Below are positions 6,860 to 14,480 of a DNA stretch of 27,978 nt, in pieces. Position 1 is the stretch's first letter. Every line of letters begins with the position of its first letter. This DNA is from a virus. The stretch lies in IMG/VR virus record IMGVR_UViG_3300034198_008044, positions 1 through 27,978 of that record. One strand, written 5' to 3'. The notes beneath the pieces are model-generated. The model did no database searches. It was given only the letters and a program-made list of their open reading frames with translations, and had not been told where the DNA came from. The translations under genes and the position numbers were made by a program.

Positions 6860-7357
6860 TCAAAGAAAAACACACCGGACGGAACGCACACAGAAAGGGC
6901 AGCTTTTGTTGCGGCAGTCCAGGCAACCACTAAGGAAGTTGACGCCACAAGCGTTGGACGCATTGATCTCGCTAGAACTCCAATAGACGATAGACGAACA
7001 AGTATCCCAAAAAGCGCGACAACAATATGCAGTAACCAATAAATCTTGACATGGTATAAACCAGTCGCAGGGATTAAAACCGCAACAAATCAAACGGTTA
7101 CACGTATTGGGCCAATTGGAAATGCAACACAGTGAGTTCCCCCCGCCAACAATTAAAGTGTTATTCCAACACCCACTTGCCCATTGGTCGCTTATTTGAG
7201 TAGAAGCGGGGGCAACAATCCACGCTTGTCCACCCGCACGACGATAAACCGCTGAACCGTCGCCCAAAATGGTCCCCAAAGGACAGATACGAGCATAATA
7301 ATCTGCCGCTTCTTTTGATCTTAACCACCAAGTTGTTGGTCCGATTACTACTGACAT
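6860..7357 (-). CDS. DGR target protein with DUF1566/C-type-lectin-like variable domain
   Basis: A 165-aa presumed virion protein whose C-terminal end is the DGR variable repeat. The stem of the domain reads AGGQAWIVAPAST, CDWFIPCQDL and SSIVYWSSSEINA, and ends NKSCPFCVRSVRCVFL; the YWSS(S/T)E ... V-x-F ... VR-x-VR frame is typical of DUF1566/lectin-type DGR targets. Variable positions lie between YWSSSE and CVRSVR and would form the ligand face. Eighteen of 165 residues are cysteine, with three CC pairs; three of the cysteines arose by Asn-to-Cys change relative to TR. No signal peptide or membrane segment is seen. A strong AAGGAG lies 7 nt before the ATG, and only 11 nt separate it from the upstream fibre gene, which suggests it is a fibre-tip adhesin. 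Confidence 0.93.
   Translation of the reverse strand: MSVVIGPTTWWLRSKEAADYYARICPLGTILGDGSAVYRRAGGQAWIVAPASTQISDQWASGCWNNTLIVGGGNSLCCISNWPNTCNRLICCGFNPCDWFIPCQDLLVTAYCCRAFWDTCSSIVYWSSSEINASNACGVNFLSGCLDCRNKSCPFCVRSVRCVFL
6870..7001 (-). repeat. DGR variable repeat (VR)
   Basis: About 131 nt, the copy of TR (6209-6343) at the 3' end of the target gene, ending four codons before the stop. Differences from TR include Asn to Ile, Gly, Leu, Ser, Cys, Asp, Arg and Phe, Gln to Leu and Thr to Pro, all from adenine changes. One AAC of the five-codon tract is missing, keeping the frame. Sequence just downstream is an AT-rich set of direct repeats (GAATTTTGAATTTTGAAA on the minus strand, about 6843-6862) before the avd start. 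Confidence 0.97.
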
Positions 7358-7368
7358 TTTTATTCTCC

Positions 7369-9291
7369 TTAGGGAACTAGTGCTATGATTCCGGTTCTTA
7401 CTAAACCGTCTGTTCCTCTTACTCTTACTGTAAGAGTGTTGTTGTTTGTAAGTTCAAAGCTCATTGTTCTATTTATTGTCGGTGCCGATGTTGCTTCTAA
7501 ACCAAACGTTGTAATACCCGTAATTGTGGCATTACCTTGAACGTGAAGAGTTGATGTAGGAACTGATGTTCCAACCCCAACATTACCATTTCTGTTAACT
7601 TCAAAAATTGCAGTAATAGTTGAGCCTATAGATAAGTTAGTGGTAGAACCAAATCCAACAACTGGGCTATTTACGCTAAAAAGACTACCAGAGACATTAT
7701 TAGTAAGACTTAAAATCTGGTCAGGTATGCGCGTAGTGCTTGCGGTTCCAGTATAAAAGTTAAGAGAACCTGTATCTCCAGTTGTAGGCGATACTATAAT
7801 ATGGTTTGTGGTTGGTGAGTTTGATAAATCACTAAATGGCTGCCTCGGTCTAATCAGACCAAAGATTGTTACATCCCCATTAATTCTTTGTGGTGATACT
7901 GCTAGGACATTAAACGGCGTGGTAATGGCAGTATGTGCAACCCCTAAAATAACACTACCTCTTACATCAAGTTTTGCACGAATTGATGTACCTATACCGA
8001 CAATAGTATTACCTGCTCTGTCTATCCTAAATGATTGTTCTATAAATTCTGTGGGTGGGGATGCGCCAGCTTCTATAAAAGAATATGGTTTTGGAGTATA
8101 CTTTGAAACTACGAATAAATCGTCAGCAAAGTCATCATTTAAGGTTAAAATTTGATTACCATAGCCATTAAAAACTAAAGTTCCATTATCTCTTGCATAT
8201 GCCTTTATTTCTACTGCATTAGTGTTTGCTACACCAGAATAATTAAATTGAGTAGCAATTCCAATAAAAGTTAAAGATGGTCTAGCACTTGTTGATGTTC
8301 CAATTCCAGAACCTGCCGAGAGTCTTATATTACCAAACAGATCAAGTTTAGTTATCGGGGTTGTTGTTCCGATACCCAAGTTACCGCTGGAAGGGACATA
8401 TACAAATGTAGAGCTTGCTAAAATTGACGAGGTGACCCCAGAACTGGTGGACGAAAAATTAATAAATTGTGGAATAGATGCACTGGATAGCCCCACCGTG
8501 TTTGGAATTAATCCTGTTAAATTACTGCCATCTCCATAATAAGTTACATTTCCTGAAGTAGCGGTAATAATACCTGCAGAGATTTTAACTAATCCTAGAG
8601 TAGAAATACCAGATACACTCAAAGATGTTACAGATCCAATACCGCCTATTACGTTTGTTGAAATGCCGGAATTTACTGCATATGTTGCAGCATTTGCGTT
8701 TCCAGTTAAATTTCCAACAAAACTAGTTGCCGTTATTATTCCTGCTGTAATATTGGGAGTTCCAGTGAGGCCCCGAGCAACCGTTGAGATGCCTGCCGTT
8801 TGAGCATAGTTCGCAGAGGCTGCACTATTTGCAAACCCCGCATTTGTTGCATACGTTATCGTTCCTACAATACCACCGGCGGTAATGCCAGTTAATTCTG
8901 AACCATCCCCCACGAACTTAGTGGCAGTAACAATGCCTCCTGAAATTTGAGCGCCACTAATAGTTGAAGGGCCGGTCACATTTAAGGACGTTACATTGGC
9001 AATTCCTCCGATTACGTTATTTGCAGTGCCAGAATTTAATGCATAGGATATTATACCAACAATGCTACTCGCGGTAATGCCAGTTAATTCTGAACCATCC
9101 CCCACGAACTTAGTTGCAGTAACAATACCTCCCAAAATTTGAGTGCTCTTAAATGTATTAGCAGTAAGATTTGTTACAGATGTAACTCCCAAATTTGTTC
9201 TACCAATTACATCTAATACTAGATTAGATTCAGTATAACTGCTTACACCAATTTTTAAACTAAGTTCTCTTCCGCTAAGATAGTCCGACAT
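7369..9291 (-). CDS. Repeat-rich tail fibre protein
   Basis: A 640-aa fibre. The N-terminal third is built of repeats of the type GGIVTATKFVGDGSELTGIT and VIGGI..VTSLNVTGPS, found in cyanophage tail fibres as trimeric beta-structured shafts. The middle and C-terminal parts have the GIGTTTPITKLDLFGN / GVGTSVPTSTLHVQGN pattern of a second type of fibre repeat, ending in a beta-rich tail (VRVRGTDGLVRTGIIALVP). No chaperone or enzymatic domain is visible. At the DNA level, 8641-8811 and 8890-9015 are near-identical to parts of the 1666-aa fibre gene. The start ATG at 9291 lies just past the stop of the upstream gene. The DGR target follows after 11 nt, probably on the same message, so this fibre is a good candidate for its physical partner. 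Confidence 0.9.
   Translation of the reverse strand: MSDYLSGRELSLKIGVSSYTESNLVLDVIGRTNLGVTSVTNLTANTFKSTQILGGIVTATKFVGDGSELTGITASSIVGIISYALNSGTANNVIGGIANVTSLNVTGPSTISGAQISGGIVTATKFVGDGSELTGITAGGIVGTITYATNAGFANSAASANYAQTAGISTVARGLTGTPNITAGIITATSFVGNLTGNANAATYAVNSGISTNVIGGIGSVTSLSVSGISTLGLVKISAGIITATSGNVTYYGDGSNLTGLIPNTVGLSSASIPQFINFSSTSSGVTSSILASSTFVYVPSSGNLGIGTTTPITKLDLFGNIRLSAGSGIGTSTSARPSLTFIGIATQFNYSGVANTNAVEIKAYARDNGTLVFNGYGNQILTLNDDFADDLFVVSKYTPKPYSFIEAGASPPTEFIEQSFRIDRAGNTIVGIGTSIRAKLDVRGSVILGVAHTAITTPFNVLAVSPQRINGDVTIFGLIRPRQPFSDLSNSPTTNHIIVSPTTGDTGSLNFYTGTASTTRIPDQILSLTNNVSGSLFSVNSPVVGFGSTTNLSIGSTITAIFEVNRNGNVGVGTSVPTSTLHVQGNATITGITTFGLEATSAPTINRTMSFELTNNNTLTVRVRGTDGLVRTGIIALVP
8641..8811 (-). 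repeat. Fibre module A, copy 1
   Basis: Near-identical to 19119-19289 in the 1666-aa fibre gene (constant offset of 10478). It encodes the segment with TAGISTV..GLTGTPNITAG and ITATSFVGNLTGN. The low number of differences, many of them silent, suggests recent copying or recombination between the two fibre genes. Confidence 0.85.
8890..9015 (-). repeat. Fibre module B, copies 1 and 1'
   Basis: This segment, coding for VTSLNVTGPSTISGAQISGG and GDGSEL, is near-identical to 19007-19130 in the 1666-aa fibre gene. A further partial copy lies at 9070-9150 in the same gene. Order relative to module A is reversed compared with the large fibre gene. Confidence 0.8.
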
Positions 9292-9292
9292 T

Positions 9293-9634
9293 TTAATTGA
9301 GAGTATTTAGTATGCTAGCAATTAGTTTTAACTCTGTTCCACTACTACCATATGCTATTAATGAATCACCACTTTCAAGAACAAATTTACCATAAAAAGG
9401 CTTAAAACTGTCTTTTGATGACACTGGACGTTGAATATGAATAGGAGTCGTTACTGCAATTCCCGAAACAGTTCTTTCGTGAGAAATTGAAACATCATAT
9501 GAAACTGCTCCACTATTTACAATATTACAAAAAAGAGCAACTCCAGTATAACCGATAGGGGCTGTATATACCTTCTCTGGAGTGGTGCCTAAAACTTTTG
9601 TAATAGTTTTAAAGACGTTAAGTGCTAGAGCCAT
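9293..9634 (-). CDS. Small virion-associated protein, unknown
   Basis: A 113-aa protein predicted mostly beta-stranded by eye (KVYTAPIGYTGVALFCNIVNS, YDVSISHERT, FVLESGDSLIAYGSSG). Small proteins of this look occur among the structural genes of T4-like cyanophages and probably decorate the tail or fibre, but I cannot name a family. The ATG at 9634 lies 27 nt after a perfect T4 late promoter TATAAATA. The final codons (S-I-L-N-T) include another CTAAATA before the next gene. Confidence 0.8.
   Translation of the reverse strand: MALALNVFKTITKVLGTTPEKVYTAPIGYTGVALFCNIVNSGAVSYDVSISHERTVSGIAVTTPIHIQRPVSSKDSFKPFYGKFVLESGDSLIAYGSSGTELKLIASILNTLN
9304..9310 (-). promoter_or_regulatory. Possible late-promoter motif CTAAATA inside the 113-aa gene
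   Basis: The coding sequence CTA AAT ACT near the 3' end of the upstream gene gives CTAAATA only 12 nt before the ATG at 9291. That is closer than other copies, so it may be chance. Confidence 0.3.
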
Positions 9635-9661
9635 TCTATTATATTTCTTCCGTTAATATGT

Positions 9662-9670
9662 CTATTTATA
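9662..9670 (-). promoter_or_regulatory. Perfect T4-type late promoter TATAAATAG
   Basis: TAT AAA TAG, the last two codons and stop of the DUF6165-type gene, is exactly the T4 late octamer TATAAATA. It lies 27 nt before the ATG at 9634. Confidence 0.75.
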
Positions 9671-10021
9671 AGATTTATATTCGGTAATTTCTGAACCATA
9701 AAACTCATTAATTTCCTTTTTTATTTTGGATCTCAAATCATTAGTCTTATAAACACTTCTTGCTAAATCTACAAATTCCTCCGAAAACTCGTTCTCTTTC
9801 TCCAATTCCCTCAAGGTATCTTCAATATTCCAAAGGATTAAATTAGTATGATAGAGAACTTGAATAAACTCATCGTTTAAGACCTTAAACTCTTTTGCAA
9901 TGCCAGAGAGTTTATTAAGTTCTTTACCCACTTCAATATTTTTAGAGTGCTCATACTTTATCATTAAGATTGTAATCTTATCTAAAAGTTCACCAACTGA
10001 CACTGGAATTGTTATTAGCAT
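9662..10021 (-). CDS. DUF6165-like protein
   Basis: A 119-aa, largely helical protein beginning ITIPVSVGELLDKITILMIK, the characteristic start of the DUF6165 family, followed by a conserved helical core with NLILWNIEDTLRELE and a C-terminal segment with NDLRSKIKKEIN. The function is unknown; in bacteria relatives sit near glycosyltransferase or sugar genes. Its place here between two fibre genes is odd for a non-structural protein. The ATG at 10021 lies 2 nt after the stop of the 1140-aa gene, so it is probably coupled to it. Its stop codon forms part of a perfect late promoter. Confidence 0.82.
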   Translation of the reverse strand: MLITIPVSVGELLDKITILMIKYEHSKNIEVGKELNKLSGIAKEFKVLNDEFIQVLYHTNLILWNIEDTLRELEKENEFSEEFVDLARSVYKTNDLRSKIKKEINEFYGSEITEYKSYK

Positions 10022-10023
10022 AA

Positions 10024-13000
10024 TTAGTCGCCGCCTAGAGCTAGAATAAATGGAGTTAGAGTTGAGAAAAGACTCTTCGTATAAGATGAACCCGAAACTG
10101 TACCGGTGTTTTGATTTACAATTACACCGTCGCCAATTCTAAAGTTACCAGATTGGTCTGTACTCGTATAAACAACGAGACCTCCATTTTTAGACACAGT
10201 TTCATTTTCTTGAATTGGTAGACCGCCAAGCCAAGGAAGGGCGTTATCAATATAATCTCCTGCACCTATGTATTGGAAAGAATGGCCAGAGGCAAGAATA
10301 CGACTTTGTTTGTAGAATGGAACTTCGGTTCCGATGCCAATAAATGCTGGAACGTTTTCATTGAAAAATACTCGGTATTTATCGTTTCCAATTGGCTCAG
10401 CCTTTGCAACAGAATAATATGTTGGTCTAATTGATGCAATAAGTCTTGCAGTATTGAATCCGACGCTTGGACCCTCTATCGTAATTCTTGGGACTCTAGT
10501 ATAACCGCGACCTGAAGACACAATTTCAATAGTGGAAACTGAGCCATTTGAAATTTCCGCCACCGCTTGTGCTGCAACTCCCCAGGGTGAATCTGGGTCT
10601 TCAATTGTAATGTTTGGTGCAAAAGTATAGCCAGTTCCGCCAGCTCCAACGGTAATGGTATCAATGTCATAAGTGAGGTCGCCAAAATAAACAACTTGGC
10701 CATCAAAAGGTCTAATTGTGCTACATTTTGTAATACCCCCTGAGTTATAATAATGTTTCTGCGTTGCGATACCAACATTGATGCTGAATACTGTGCTAGC
10801 GAGAGAAACATTTGGAAGTGAATTTAGATTACCGTTACCTAAATTGACAGTTAAAATGCCAGCAAGATTGTCAATAGTTGTAAGAACGTTTGCACAGGAA
10901 TTTGGACTTGTATTAAATCCGGTTAATGGGTCTGGAGCTAGTGCATAATTCTTGTTGTTTAATTGGTTATTGACTGCAAGTTTGATATAATCTCTTGCTG
11001 CCATAAATGCTGTAATAGATTCAGATACTTCTCCAACAAGACCATTAGAAATAGGAGAACCATTTCTATTGAAATAAAATTTAGTGGACCTAATGATTTC
11101 CTTATTGGTATAGTTTATTAGGTCTGAAGCAATTGCATCTACAATATAACCAATGTCTCTTGCACATTTTGAACCCCCTTCCGCAAACCCTCCTAGATTT
11201 TCATTTGGAAGTGCATTGAGAACACCAGCACCTAGAACGGTTGTAACAATACCAACCAGATTGTTAATATTTGATTGCACATCAAAACAAGCTCCAAAGT
11301 CAGAATTTGGAACGGTGGAACCAATGCCATTATAAATTGTAGTACCAACTGATACCGTTGAATCTTTGTTGTTAAGGTTATTTGTAATCGCCTGGCGCAT
11401 CAAACCACCAGCCGTCATAAATGCCTGAATGGACTCGGCCTCTTCACCAACTAGACCATTTACAATAGGTTGACCTGAATTATTAAAGTATTGTAATGTG
11501 AACCCTCTTGCATACTTGTTACCCCCGGTAAATACGTCGGTAGAAATGGCGTCCACAAAATAACCTAAATCTCTATAGCACTTTGAACCACCAGTCGTAA
11601 ATGTTCCAACATTAACGCTCGGTAAACTCACTAGACTCCCTGCCCCAATAACAGTTGTAATAATTCCAACAAGATTGTCAACGTTTGAGCGGACATCTGC
11701 ACAGGCATTTGGATTGGTATTGGGAATACTTACACCAGCCCCGGCATAGGATGAGGGGCCAGTAGAAACCGTTAAATCCTTGACAGGCAGATTATTGGTG
11801 ATAGCAAGTTTTACTAGTTCTCTTGCCTCTTGAAAGGCAAAAATAGATTGAGTTTCTTCGCCAACTAGACCATTGGAGATTGGAATACCCATACCATTAA
11901 AATATTGTTTGACAAACTCTCTTGAATAGTTGTTTCCGCCCGTGAATACATCTGTTGAAACTGCGTCTACAAAATATCCCAAATCTCTTTTGCACTTAGA
12001 TATGGTTGTAGAAATGCCAGGATATTGAATGAGAGCATTATTCCAGGCTGTGTTTACAATTTCTGTTTTATTTTGTTGAATTAATCTATATGCATCATAA
12101 TACCGAGAACGACTGTTAGTTTGAGAATCTCCGGGGAAATAAAAATCTGGATTAAAAATGGCAATAGATGCAAGTGACTTCTCTACAATTTCTCGCTTGT
12201 TCTGTTGAATGAGCCTATAAGCGTCATAATACCGAGAACGTGAATTAGTTTGAGAGTCAAATGGAAAATAAAAGTCGGGATGATTAATGGCAATAGAAGC
12301 AAGAGATTTATCTACAATCTCTCGCTTATTAAGTTTAATCATATTAGACGCATCGATGAAGCGTCCAGGTGCAACAGTTTTTACTTCAAAAGTATATCCT
12401 TTACTCCCGCTAGGATAAGTTAGAATTCCAGCGGATGTGGGGCAAGTGAAACCTAAACCAGAAATTGTAACTGACATTCCCACATTAAACCTGTGGGGCG
12501 CACTTGTGTAAATAGTTGTAATACCTGAAACATTATCATAAAGAGCATTAACAACATTAAATGTCGGTGTAGATAAATCAATATCAAATCTATCGCTATC
12601 AGCTCCAGCTGTTGCAGTAACGATGCCAAGAAACTTCATATGGCTGACACCATCAGCAATCATACCATAGGTGCCAAATGAAGAGTTAGAGTTTGTAAGG
12701 TCACAGGCACCACCAGAACCACAGTAAATTGCAATATTATCGCAAATTGTAAAGATTGATACCAACTGAGCATAAGCACTATTGGTAATAGAAACTCCAA
12801 TACCACCTTGATTATACTGTGTATAAGAGTCAACTACCATACTCTTAAGTGGTCCAATTACAATGTCGCCATCAATTTGCATTCCAATACTCCCCGGAAT
12901 GAAGTTGGTGCAGTTTCTCACATAAGGTGACTGATTAATATAACGCTGCTCTACTGGGTCAAATGAGAAGATTGCCTTTCCTGGCATAGTGCCATAAAAA

Positions 13001-13446
13001 GATACATTTTCAAACTCATTACCAGAACCCCAATAGAATAAATCTTTGTCTGGATTTAATGGTTGAATGCTGACTTCTCTAAGGTTCGTTCCCGTAAAAC
13101 TTACTTGGTCAGGAACCGTGATGGGATTGTCTTCAAAGTACGTTCCGGGGGAGATTTCAATAGTAGTTTCAGCTTTTGAAATAGAAACTGCTGCTTTGAT
13201 TGTTGCCTTTGCATCGCCTAATCGTAAGCCGGTATTTGTATCTTTTCCGTCCTTTGTCACATAAACAGTATTTCTTACCGAAGAACCTACTGATACACTT
13301 ACAATATCAGTACCAATTCCTGGCCTCTCGCGCTTAATATAAAGTTCTGCATCATAGGTGTTTAGGGCAAGCTGACCCAACTCTAGACTGGTGGGCTTTC
13401 TTCCTCGAACTGACGAACGCTTAATGCGAATACGTGGGGTGGCCAT
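10024..13446 (-). CDS. Large cyanophage-type tail fibre / beta-helix virion protein
   Basis: An 1140-aa structural protein. The start (RIRIKRSSVRGRKPTSLELG, then GQLALNTYDAELYIKRERPG) is the attachment-type N-terminus I know from T4-like cyanophage fibres. Residues of about 60-300 (VYVTKDGKDTNTGLRLGDAK, then ISPGTYFEDNPITVP) look like a right-handed beta-helix of pectate-lyase type. Next come two exact-length 43-aa repeats and a partial third (NKREIV.KSLASIAI ... YYDAYRLIQQ), then three units of about 138 aa starting SKC.RDLGYFVDA.STDVFTGG. The C-terminal part (ITVGAGGTGYTFAPNITIED, GRGYTRVPRITIEG) is a beta-rich region with two related units. A late-promoter motif AATAAATA lies 25 nt before the ATG. 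Confidence 0.9.
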   Translation of the reverse strand: MATPRIRIKRSSVRGRKPTSLELGQLALNTYDAELYIKRERPGIGTDIVSVSVGSSVRNTVYVTKDGKDTNTGLRLGDAKATIKAAVSISKAETTIEISPGTYFEDNPITVPDQVSFTGTNLREVSIQPLNPDKDLFYWGSGNEFENVSFYGTMPGKAIFSFDPVEQRYINQSPYVRNCTNFIPGSIGMQIDGDIVIGPLKSMVVDSYTQYNQGGIGVSITNSAYAQLVSIFTICDNIAIYCGSGGACDLTNSNSSFGTYGMIADGVSHMKFLGIVTATAGADSDRFDIDLSTPTFNVVNALYDNVSGITTIYTSAPHRFNVGMSVTISGLGFTCPTSAGILTYPSGSKGYTFEVKTVAPGRFIDASNMIKLNKREIVDKSLASIAINHPDFYFPFDSQTNSRSRYYDAYRLIQQNKREIVEKSLASIAIFNPDFYFPGDSQTNSRSRYYDAYRLIQQNKTEIVNTAWNNALIQYPGISTTISKCKRDLGYFVDAVSTDVFTGGNNYSREFVKQYFNGMGIPISNGLVGEETQSIFAFQEARELVKLAITNNLPVKDLTVSTGPSSYAGAGVSIPNTNPNACADVRSNVDNLVGIITTVIGAGSLVSLPSVNVGTFTTGGSKCYRDLGYFVDAISTDVFTGGNKYARGFTLQYFNNSGQPIVNGLVGEEAESIQAFMTAGGLMRQAITNNLNNKDSTVSVGTTIYNGIGSTVPNSDFGACFDVQSNINNLVGIVTTVLGAGVLNALPNENLGGFAEGGSKCARDIGYIVDAIASDLINYTNKEIIRSTKFYFNRNGSPISNGLVGEVSESITAFMAARDYIKLAVNNQLNNKNYALAPDPLTGFNTSPNSCANVLTTIDNLAGILTVNLGNGNLNSLPNVSLASTVFSINVGIATQKHYYNSGGITKCSTIRPFDGQVVYFGDLTYDIDTITVGAGGTGYTFAPNITIEDPDSPWGVAAQAVAEISNGSVSTIEIVSSGRGYTRVPRITIEGPSVGFNTARLIASIRPTYYSVAKAEPIGNDKYRVFFNENVPAFIGIGTEVPFYKQSRILASGHSFQYIGAGDYIDNALPWLGGLPIQENETVSKNGGLVVYTSTDQSGNFRIGDGVIVNQNTGTVSGSSYTKSLFSTLTPFILALGGD
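10755..12000 (-). repeat. Three internal repeats of about 138 aa
   Basis: Units starting near 12000, 11590 and 11170 each begin with S-K-C-x-R-D-(L/I)-G-Y-(F/I)-V-D-A, continue with NGLVGE.. and an AITNNL..KD segment, and end N-L-V-G-I-(I/V)-T-T-V-(I/L)-G-A-G or similar. They are clear at protein level and moderately diverged in DNA, as in an old tandem duplication within a fibre shaft. Confidence 0.85.
12061..12332 (-). repeat. Tandem 129-nt repeat in the 1140-aa fibre gene
   Basis: Two full units and part of a third with a period of 129 nt (units begin near 12061, 12190 and 12319 on the plus strand). Each encodes 43 residues ending SRSRYYDAYRLIQQ. The protein is almost unchanged between units while many third positions differ, which points to selection on the protein rather than very recent duplication. 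Confidence 0.85.
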
Positions 13447-13471
13447 TTATTCTGCTGGAATCATTACTTAT

Positions 13472-13479
13472 TATTTATT
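13472..13479 (-). promoter_or_regulatory. Late promoter AATAAATA before the 1140-aa fibre gene
   Basis: AATAAATAATAAG on the minus strand, 25 nt before the ATG at 13446 and just after the stop of the 49-aa gene. It fits the spacing of the other late promoters here. Confidence 0.6.
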
Positions 13480-13483
13480 GGCG

Positions 13484-13633
13484 TCAATACTCTTCCTCTG
13501 AAGAACGTTGAAGTTCCTGGACTTGTTTTTGTAAACTTATAATCTGTGCTTCCAATGCAACATTTCTGTTAAATAAATCAAAAGTTTTTTGCTGGTAAAC
13601 TTCAATAATTTGTTTTAGTGCTTCTTCGTTCAT
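13484..13633 (-). CDS. 49-aa coiled-coil peptide
   Basis: A small gene of 50 codons including the stop. The ATG at 13633 overlaps the stop of the upstream fibre gene (TGATG), and a late promoter follows its stop. The product begins MNEEALKQIIEVYQQKTFDL and continues NRNVALEAQIISLQKQVQEL, a heptad-like pattern of Leu, Ile and Val over about 35 residues, so a coiled coil is likely. It could be a short oligomerisation or adaptor peptide of the fibre, but the function is unknown. Coupling and the regular heptads support a real gene despite its size. Confidence 0.7.
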   Translation of the reverse strand: MNEEALKQIIEVYQQKTFDLFNRNVALEAQIISLQKQVQELQRSSEEEY

Positions 13634-14424
13634 CAATAAAAACCCTCATCAATAGAGACATTTTGCAGTTGTAGTTCACCATCATTGCACCCAATTACAA
13701 CTTGTGGACCGCCAGAGCAGGAGTTATTAATCCAAAGAGAATCAACTTCAATTGGAGCAAAATTTGAAATCGTCAATTGTGGGCTACTATATTGGTCTCC
13801 AGTATTTGTTGAAATGAAGTTATTTGAGAATTGAAATCTTTTTGTGGAATATTCCCAAATAAGGGCAGTTCTCTTTCTGGTGTTAGATTCGTTATAGTTA
13901 AAAACTAGACCCAAATCCCAAGTTGTATCTGATACAACACCAACCCCGCCATTCAAAAGGCCGATGTCAAGAAGGCGACCCTCTACAGATAGTGAAGGGG
14001 CATTACTAATGAAAGAACCATTAACTACTAGATTATTGTTGACTAGAACATTATTGGGAAATAATACATCAGATCCTCCGAAACCAACTGCGGCCTGCCC
14101 CGTCGATGAAAGAATTTCATCGCCACCTACTTTAATTTTTCCAATGAAAGATGTTATACCTGGGGCAGAAGTATTACCAATCGTGAGCGACGGTGTTGAA
14201 TATGAAAGTGTGCTTCTATATGGATTAAAACTTAAGCCAGAACTAGTAAAAATCGGGTTAGTTGAAGGGGTCGTTGAATTAACTCCAACGAAAGTTAAAT
14301 AATAAAGAGCATCATTTTCTTTCTTTTGTGTGTAAATCCTAAAAGCAGAGTCAGCGATCGGGTCCTGAATCGTGCTTACTTTATAAATTCCCGGCCCCAG
14401 TCTTACCGAATATTGGTCGCTCAT
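13633..14424 (-). CDS. Fibre/virion structural protein, cyanophage type
   Basis: A 263-aa protein. The N-terminal part contains KVSTIQDPIAD, shared with the large fibre (KVSTIQDPITN). The C-terminal half (TTWDLGLVFNYNESNTRKRT, then ALIWEYSTKRFQF and SNFAPIEVDSLWINN) is a conserved cyanophage structural-protein block that I recognise but whose role is not established. The ATG at 14424 overlaps, as ATGA, the stop of a decayed upstream frame (14425-14547), and GAGGAG lies about 10 nt before it. The gene seems to have lost its former N-terminal domain and restarted at a new ATG. A late-promoter motif is 133 nt upstream. Confidence 0.85.
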   Translation of the reverse strand: MSDQYSVRLGPGIYKVSTIQDPIADSAFRIYTQKKENDALYYLTFVGVNSTTPSTNPIFTSSGLSFNPYRSTLSYSTPSLTIGNTSAPGITSFIGKIKVGGDEILSSTGQAAVGFGGSDVLFPNNVLVNNNLVVNGSFISNAPSLSVEGRLLDIGLLNGGVGVVSDTTWDLGLVFNYNESNTRKRTALIWEYSTKRFQFSNNFISTNTGDQYSSPQLTISNFAPIEVDSLWINNSCSGGPQVVIGCNDGELQLQNVSIDEGFY

Positions 14425-14480
14425 CGTGCTGCGGTCTCCTCTACCATAATTGTACCTCTAACTGCCTTGATTGTCTCAAA
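14355..14480 (-). repeat. Fibre module C/D shared with the 1666-aa gene
   Basis: 14355-14382 matches 19293-19320, and 14431-14480 matches 19342-19391, nearly base for base. In the large gene the two blocks are almost adjacent; here they are separated by the new start region of the 263-aa gene. This is direct evidence of mosaic exchange of fibre N-termini. Confidence 0.8.

Noticed and set aside
8890-9150. Fibre-module repeats as extra VR/TR copies
   Set aside because: Differences among copies are scattered over all bases and many are silent, and the sequence shares nothing with the TR.
12061-12332. CRISPR-like or second DGR repeat array
   Set aside because: The 129-nt repeats are in frame, code for conserved protein and have no spacers or adenine-biased differences.
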